Assembly: GCA_030674155.1 (NCBI GenBank) | Contig: CM060326.1 | Span: 16,721,242 to 16,785,241 of the forward strand | Direction: 5' to 3' | DNA length: 64,000 nt | From: Stramonita haemastoma | Lineage: Eukaryota; Mollusca; Gastropoda; Neogastropoda; Muricidae | Shown: positions 18,201-64,000 of the stretch, piece after piece | How positions within the stretch are numbered: position 1 is the stretch's first letter | Layout of the letters: every line of letters starts with the position of its first letter | The notes under the pieces: model-generated | The model's database searches: none | What the model was told of the DNA's origin: nothing | Seen by the model: only the letters and a program-made list of their open reading frames with translations | Program-made: the position numbers and the translations under genes

Positions 18201-20150
18201 AGGTCCAATGCCCTCCCTCCTCCTGCCACCAAGCAGCCAAGACAAGTGCACTGAAACATTGATCTACTTGACATGCAGTGACTCTTCCTGGACACACCAA
18301 TAGTGAACAAACTAACTAGCATAGACACCATGGTACATCCTCATCATGTGACAAAGAAAGATAACCTAATACAATCAACTGTGTCATCTTAATTACGCAG
18401 CTTCCAACTTCTTTGATCATGATATAATAAACACATACAAGAACCTAGACACTGCCTACAAAAAAAAGATGTTCTTTCAGATCACACAAAGAAAGCACAT
18501 GCTAGTTTGGGTCACTAGTAAACTGCCAGAGTGTCATTTTGCAGTATGGATAAGCAATCCCTGCCAATGTCACCCTGGGAAAAGCCCTAATTTACATGCT
18601 TTCAAGACATCTTTCAGCTGCTTTCTTTCTTTCTTTCTGTGTCCTCTGGGTTGTTGGGTAAGTTCTTGTTGCTGATAAATCTCATGTGGTTTGCCTTCAT
18701 TCTGTCGAGAACAACGGTAACATTGTGACTGAAGTAACTTGACAATCTGAGATGAACTAAGGGAGACCCCCCCCCCCCCCCCCAAAAAAAAAAACCCTGT
18801 GTTATTATGCCTGCATTCATTATGCCTGGAAAAAAGAGTTCAGGGGAAAAAATGGCTTTGGACATTCATCTCAATCTCGTGATTTTAAAACATCTCCTAT
18901 TTTGATTTGAATGATAACATACTTTCAGGAAAAAATCCCAACAATTTCTCATAGCTGTTGAATCCAATAAGTCGGCTGAATACAATTGGGAAAAACATGG
19001 AGAGAATAATAGTTCAATCATAGGCCTATCTGCAAGAAAGATTTTGTGCAATCTCAATAGTAATACTGAAAACCCTGTTGGAGCCAAAAAAACCAAAGAA
19101 TCTATGAACTGTTTGATCTCTTGGAAGATGGAATAAACAAATAAATAAAAGTTTTATATAAAAATGCAACTTTATTTTTCTTGTGTGATAGAAACTTTCA
19201 GGTTTAAGATGATTTGGAGAATGTTAAGAATGAAATGCAGAGGCTGCACAGATCACGCAGTTTAACAAGCTGCCATCTTATGTGGTTAGGCTATTTTCTT
19301 CTCTACTTACTACCTGTCTTTTTTTCCAAAGATTTTTTTTAACAATGTGGAGCATCACAGACATTTTTACAGAGCATGAAGACTACAAAATATCTCTGGG
19401 AATAAAGCAATCTGCCCTAATGCACTGATTGTCACATGGAGTTACTGATGTTTGTCTTGTCAAATTTGGTCTGTACTTGCAGTTAGCCAATAGCAGAAAC
19501 ACGGAGGAAGGTGAGAGAGCTGATCACTATATAAGATCTGTCGACAGTTTTCCTTATGTCGTTTCGACATAATTATAAATGCAACGGTTTGAAAGGCTTG
19601 ACCCATATCTATCAGACCATGATCTTGGTTCTGTCCAGCACTTGGCTACTGAGATAATGCCACTATCTAATCAATGAACAGTTTATGACTGGTACATGCA
19701 CACATAGAGACAGGTAAATCAGAGTAAATACACAGACTGGCTTTATAAAAATTGACTTGGTTTATGTACATGAATATCGTTTATCAACACAAACAAACAA
19801 ACTGAACGAATAGTGTCAAACCCACTTTCCATAAATGGAATGAGCTTTCTGAACTTCTCAAAGAGAACTTCCCCTCCTCCTGCCCCGATTTCATGGCAAG
19901 CCCAGATTCCTCAGCATCAACTTACTCTTGCTACACACTGTCAAGAGAAATACAGCAGATACTGCTTTTATACTAGGCGGAAAAACCCTTCACTTGAAAC
20001 AAACTGCCTACATGCTTTTCCTGATCACTACACCTGCGGATTGAACAACAAACTTGATTTGGACACTTTGCACCTCTATGGCACGTGTAAGAAACATCAG
20101 CATAGGTTTGGGTTACCTGTTGTTCTGATCATACATGCAGTCCATGCTTT

Positions 20151-20156
20151 TTTATT
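20151..20156 (-). promoter_or_regulatory. Candidate PDE2A polyadenylation signal
   Basis: AATAAA on the minus strand lies about 1.8 kb after the stop codon. Another lies at 19171-19176. The 3' end cannot be fixed from sequence. Confidence 0.25.
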
Positions 20157-20450
20157 CTTTTTTTTTTTTTTGGTGTGTTAAAAACAAAGGCATATAAAAA
20201 GGAATCAAGCGATTGCATGTCAATTACTTCCCGTGATTTTAAGACAGTTCAAAGTCTTGAAATATGAACAACATGGCATGTCAAAGATCTTTTTTTTTTT
20301 CTTCTCTTCCCACTACGCCACACTGGTCAGACATATTGTTACATCAATATCCCTCCTCCTAAATGTCGGGTTCAGTGTCTTTGCTGGTCCTGAGCATGTC
20401 ACTTTTTTGGTGTTGTTGTCATTGTTATCATTTAGGGGATTTTCTCTCTC

Positions 20451-20535
<85 letters not shown>

Positions 20536-20546
20536 TGATGTGTGTG

Positions 20547-20637
<91 letters not shown>

Positions 20638-20667
20638 TGAGTGTCTGTGTTTGTGTTTGTGTTTGTG
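20451..20667. repeat. (GT)n microsatellite
   Basis: Almost 200 bp of GT with a few ATG/TTG breaks, then GTTT-type units. Confidence 0.97.
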
Positions 20668-21956
20668 AATGTTTCAGTTTTTTTAAACAATATTTTTTAA
20701 ACCCACAAAAATGAGAACAATGACCCTGTCTATATTAAGTTTAAATACCAAAAAAGAGAAAATAACTAAAGAAACAACTCCTACCCCCCCCCCCCCCCCC
20801 CCCCCCCATCAAAAAACAACAACCCCAAAGCTAGTAGCAGCAGTAATTCCTATCTGTTGATATTTTCGTGGGTTCTGAGGTTGGGCTCTAACACTCCTTG
20901 ACTAAACTGCACTGTTTCTGGCCTTATGTTTCAATCGTGTAACGGCTGCATAATACACACGCAGCCACTTTCCTTTCCAGTGAACAAACCTGCTCTATCA
21001 ACAAATGCACCGACATATTCTCTCTCATCAAGCCTGCTTGGACAGTAAAATGCACCATAATAAACCATAAGTCATCACAGTGAAAAATGATTTTAAAAAA
21101 TCAGAACGACAACAAATAACACTTCCAATCTAGCATGTTACTAGTCCATTTCTCAACCATCGCACGATTTTTGAGAAAGTAATATCACAGCAAACAGCAA
21201 AGCCTGCGACAGCGGTCCAGACACTCTACTCTTAAAACAGTCTGCTTTTGTTTCGAGTTGACACACTTGAAAACAAATATTTAAAAAAAAAAATGATAGT
21301 GATAGAGACAGAGAACACTATCTTATGTGATCTTAAATGGCGCAGCACATTCCAAAAACAGCTCTCCATTTGTCCCTGGCAGGACAAAAGCAACATTCCG
21401 TGTCTAGCAAATTCAGACATCTGTGCTCTTGAAGAAATGCGGTCCAGACAGAGTGAAGTACAATATACTACAAACTATCTGAGATCACACACTGTATTCA
21501 CAATTATATACAGAACAGAAGAACCGACGGCACAAGCTTGCACAATCCTTTCGTCTGTGAACATTCCTTCCGATGCCAGAGCAGAAGCGACATCATGTCA
21601 TAACAAACAAATGCAACATTCCTGGGGGCAGCTTGATGCCTCTTCAGAACTGGTCACTGGTGCACCTAGTACAGTTGCCTCTCAACGTTACTTCCATGCA
21701 CAAGGATGGAAAGGAGCTCCACGCCTCTGCGGGCACCTATCGCTGGATTCCACCTTCAAGCCGCGAGGCCACAGTCAAGACGATGAGCACAAACAGTTGG
21801 TGCACGCTCCATCTAAAGCTCTGGGGGAAAGTTTGTCCGTCCCACGCCCGATTCTAGGTGAGAAGTGCAAGCAGATCTTGACTGACTACCATGTGCAGGA
21901 GATAATATTTTCACTGGAGAGAGAGAAAAAAACGAAGGGAGGAGGATGAATGGGTT

Positions 21957-63223
<41,267 letters not shown>

Positions 63224-63359
63224 CTGAAAGCAAACACCACAAGGAGGAGGCATGGGATCAGGAGCAGTTATCATCATCACAATGATCATTATCAGCATAA
63301 ATGTGGGGATAATGGCCAATGATCACGAGAAGTTGACCACAAATGTGTTGATTGATGAG

Positions 63360-63735
63360 TTTTTGAGTCATTCGGACGAGACTATAAACCGAGGCCCCGT
63401 GTGCGAACGCACACAGAACATCTTGCGCACACGTTAAAACCCTGTTCCGCCTTTCAGAAGAGCAGGCCATTGCGTGCTGGTAGGAGCGGATGACAAAATT
63501 ATTTTTTTTAAAAACAGCATGCACACAGGTGTTGTGTTCAGACACCATCCCTGAGGAAAAATCAGGGAGTGGAGTCCCCAGGAGGCTTCGGGCTATATTT
63601 ATATTAAAAATAATAATAATGGGTAGGCGCTGCACTTGTGGCGATGCGCTCTCCCTGGGGAGAGCAGCCCAAATTTTACACTCTCCCCGAATTTTACACA
63701 GAGAAATCTGCTGTGACGTAAAGTGGTATAAGATT
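63360..63735 (+). mobile_element. Chimeric SINE: family B centre with family D tail
   Basis: B centre (GAGACTATAAACCGAGGCCC, GCACACGTTAAAACCCTGTT), alternative tail with CCCTGAGGAAAAATCAGGGA, then family D (GGGTAGGCGCTGCACTTGTG, CTGCTGTGACGTAAAGTGGT). Confidence 0.7.
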
Positions 63736-63807
63736 TAAAAAATAAAATGATTTGTCTTGTTCTTTTCTTTATTTCTGCATGACAGCAGTTAAACCTGTGA
63801 CATCATG

Positions 63808-63808
<1 letters not shown>

Positions 63809-63845
<37 letters not shown>

Positions 63846-63957
63846 GTATCCCTGAAAAGGGCGGGACTGGATGTAAAAAAGCACACGAGTGCTTATCTAT
63901 TATCCTCGAATAAAATACTTTGCCTTGCCTTGCCTTGCCTTGCCTTGCCTTGTCTTG

Positions 63958-64000
<43 letters not shown>
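63809..64000. repeat. (CT)n, family B tail, (TTGCC)n, (CT)n
   Basis: CT at 63809-63842; a B tail with hairpin AAGCACACGAGTGCTT at 63862-63915; about eight TTGCC units; then CT to the window edge. Confidence 0.85.

Larger units (their letters stand above)
63224..64000 (-). other. PDE2A intron upstream of w1
   Basis: Entirely repetitive: SINE copies, CT arrays and a TTGCC array. The preceding GAF-A exons are beyond the window. Confidence 0.75.

Overview
This is a eukaryotic, animal nuclear window with split genes, GT-AG introns, very dense microsatellites and many SINE-like repeats with tRNA-derived heads. I infer a lophotrochozoan, most likely a marine mollusc such as a gastropod. The grounds are the extreme (CA)n/(GA)n load, the SINE style, and a clear PDE2-type phosphodiesterase, a gene that insects such as Drosophila lack. 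The sequence does not prove the species.

Two protein genes converge. On the + strand, positions 1149-5784 hold the last three coding exons of an EF-hand calcium-binding protein with a basic, serine-rich C-terminus; its 5' part lies to the left of the window. On the - strand, positions 63223-21957 hold the 3' two-thirds of a PDE2A orthologue (cGMP-stimulated 3',5'-cyclic nucleotide phosphodiesterase). I reconstructed 20 core exons plus one 27-nt candidate microexon. All splice phases agree, giving about 595-605 codons: the end of GAF-A, the connecting helix, GAF-B with its NKxnFx3DE signature, the linker helix, the whole HD-type catalytic domain and the stop codon. The first part of GAF-A and the N-terminus lie beyond 64000.

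Layout: 1-1055 pentamer satellite and trinucleotide arrays; 1149-5784 EF-hand exons with repeat-filled introns; 5785-21956 mostly repeats and probable 3' UTRs with no recognisable gene; 21957-43313 PDE2A catalytic domain and the 3' half of GAF-B in closely spaced exons; 43314-54311 an 11-kb intron inside GAF-B holding the candidate microexon; 54312-63223 the first GAF-B exons and the GAF-A/GAF-B linker; 63224-64000 intron.

The most unusual signals are all in the phosphodiesterase gene. (1) About 1.0 kb of open, coding-like sequence continues in frame from the exon encoding the GAF-A/GAF-B connecting helix, bypassing its normal donor. It ends at a second donor in the right phase and is disrupted by a single-nucleotide frame change inside an 84-bp duplicated unit. 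(2) A 157-bp tandem duplication has copied the 3' end of a linker exon with usable splice sites, and all five differences between the copies fall at third codon positions. (3) There is a phase-0 27-nt microexon candidate in a GAF-B loop. (4) One intron is of GC-AG type. (5) Very long UG-repeat tracts abut several 3' splice sites in the pre-mRNA. Outside the exons the window has a TGTNN pentamer satellite, a 26-copy minisatellite with higher-order duplication, several SINE families with a shared conserved 3' hairpin, and a near-perfect (GA)n/(CT)n inverted repeat.
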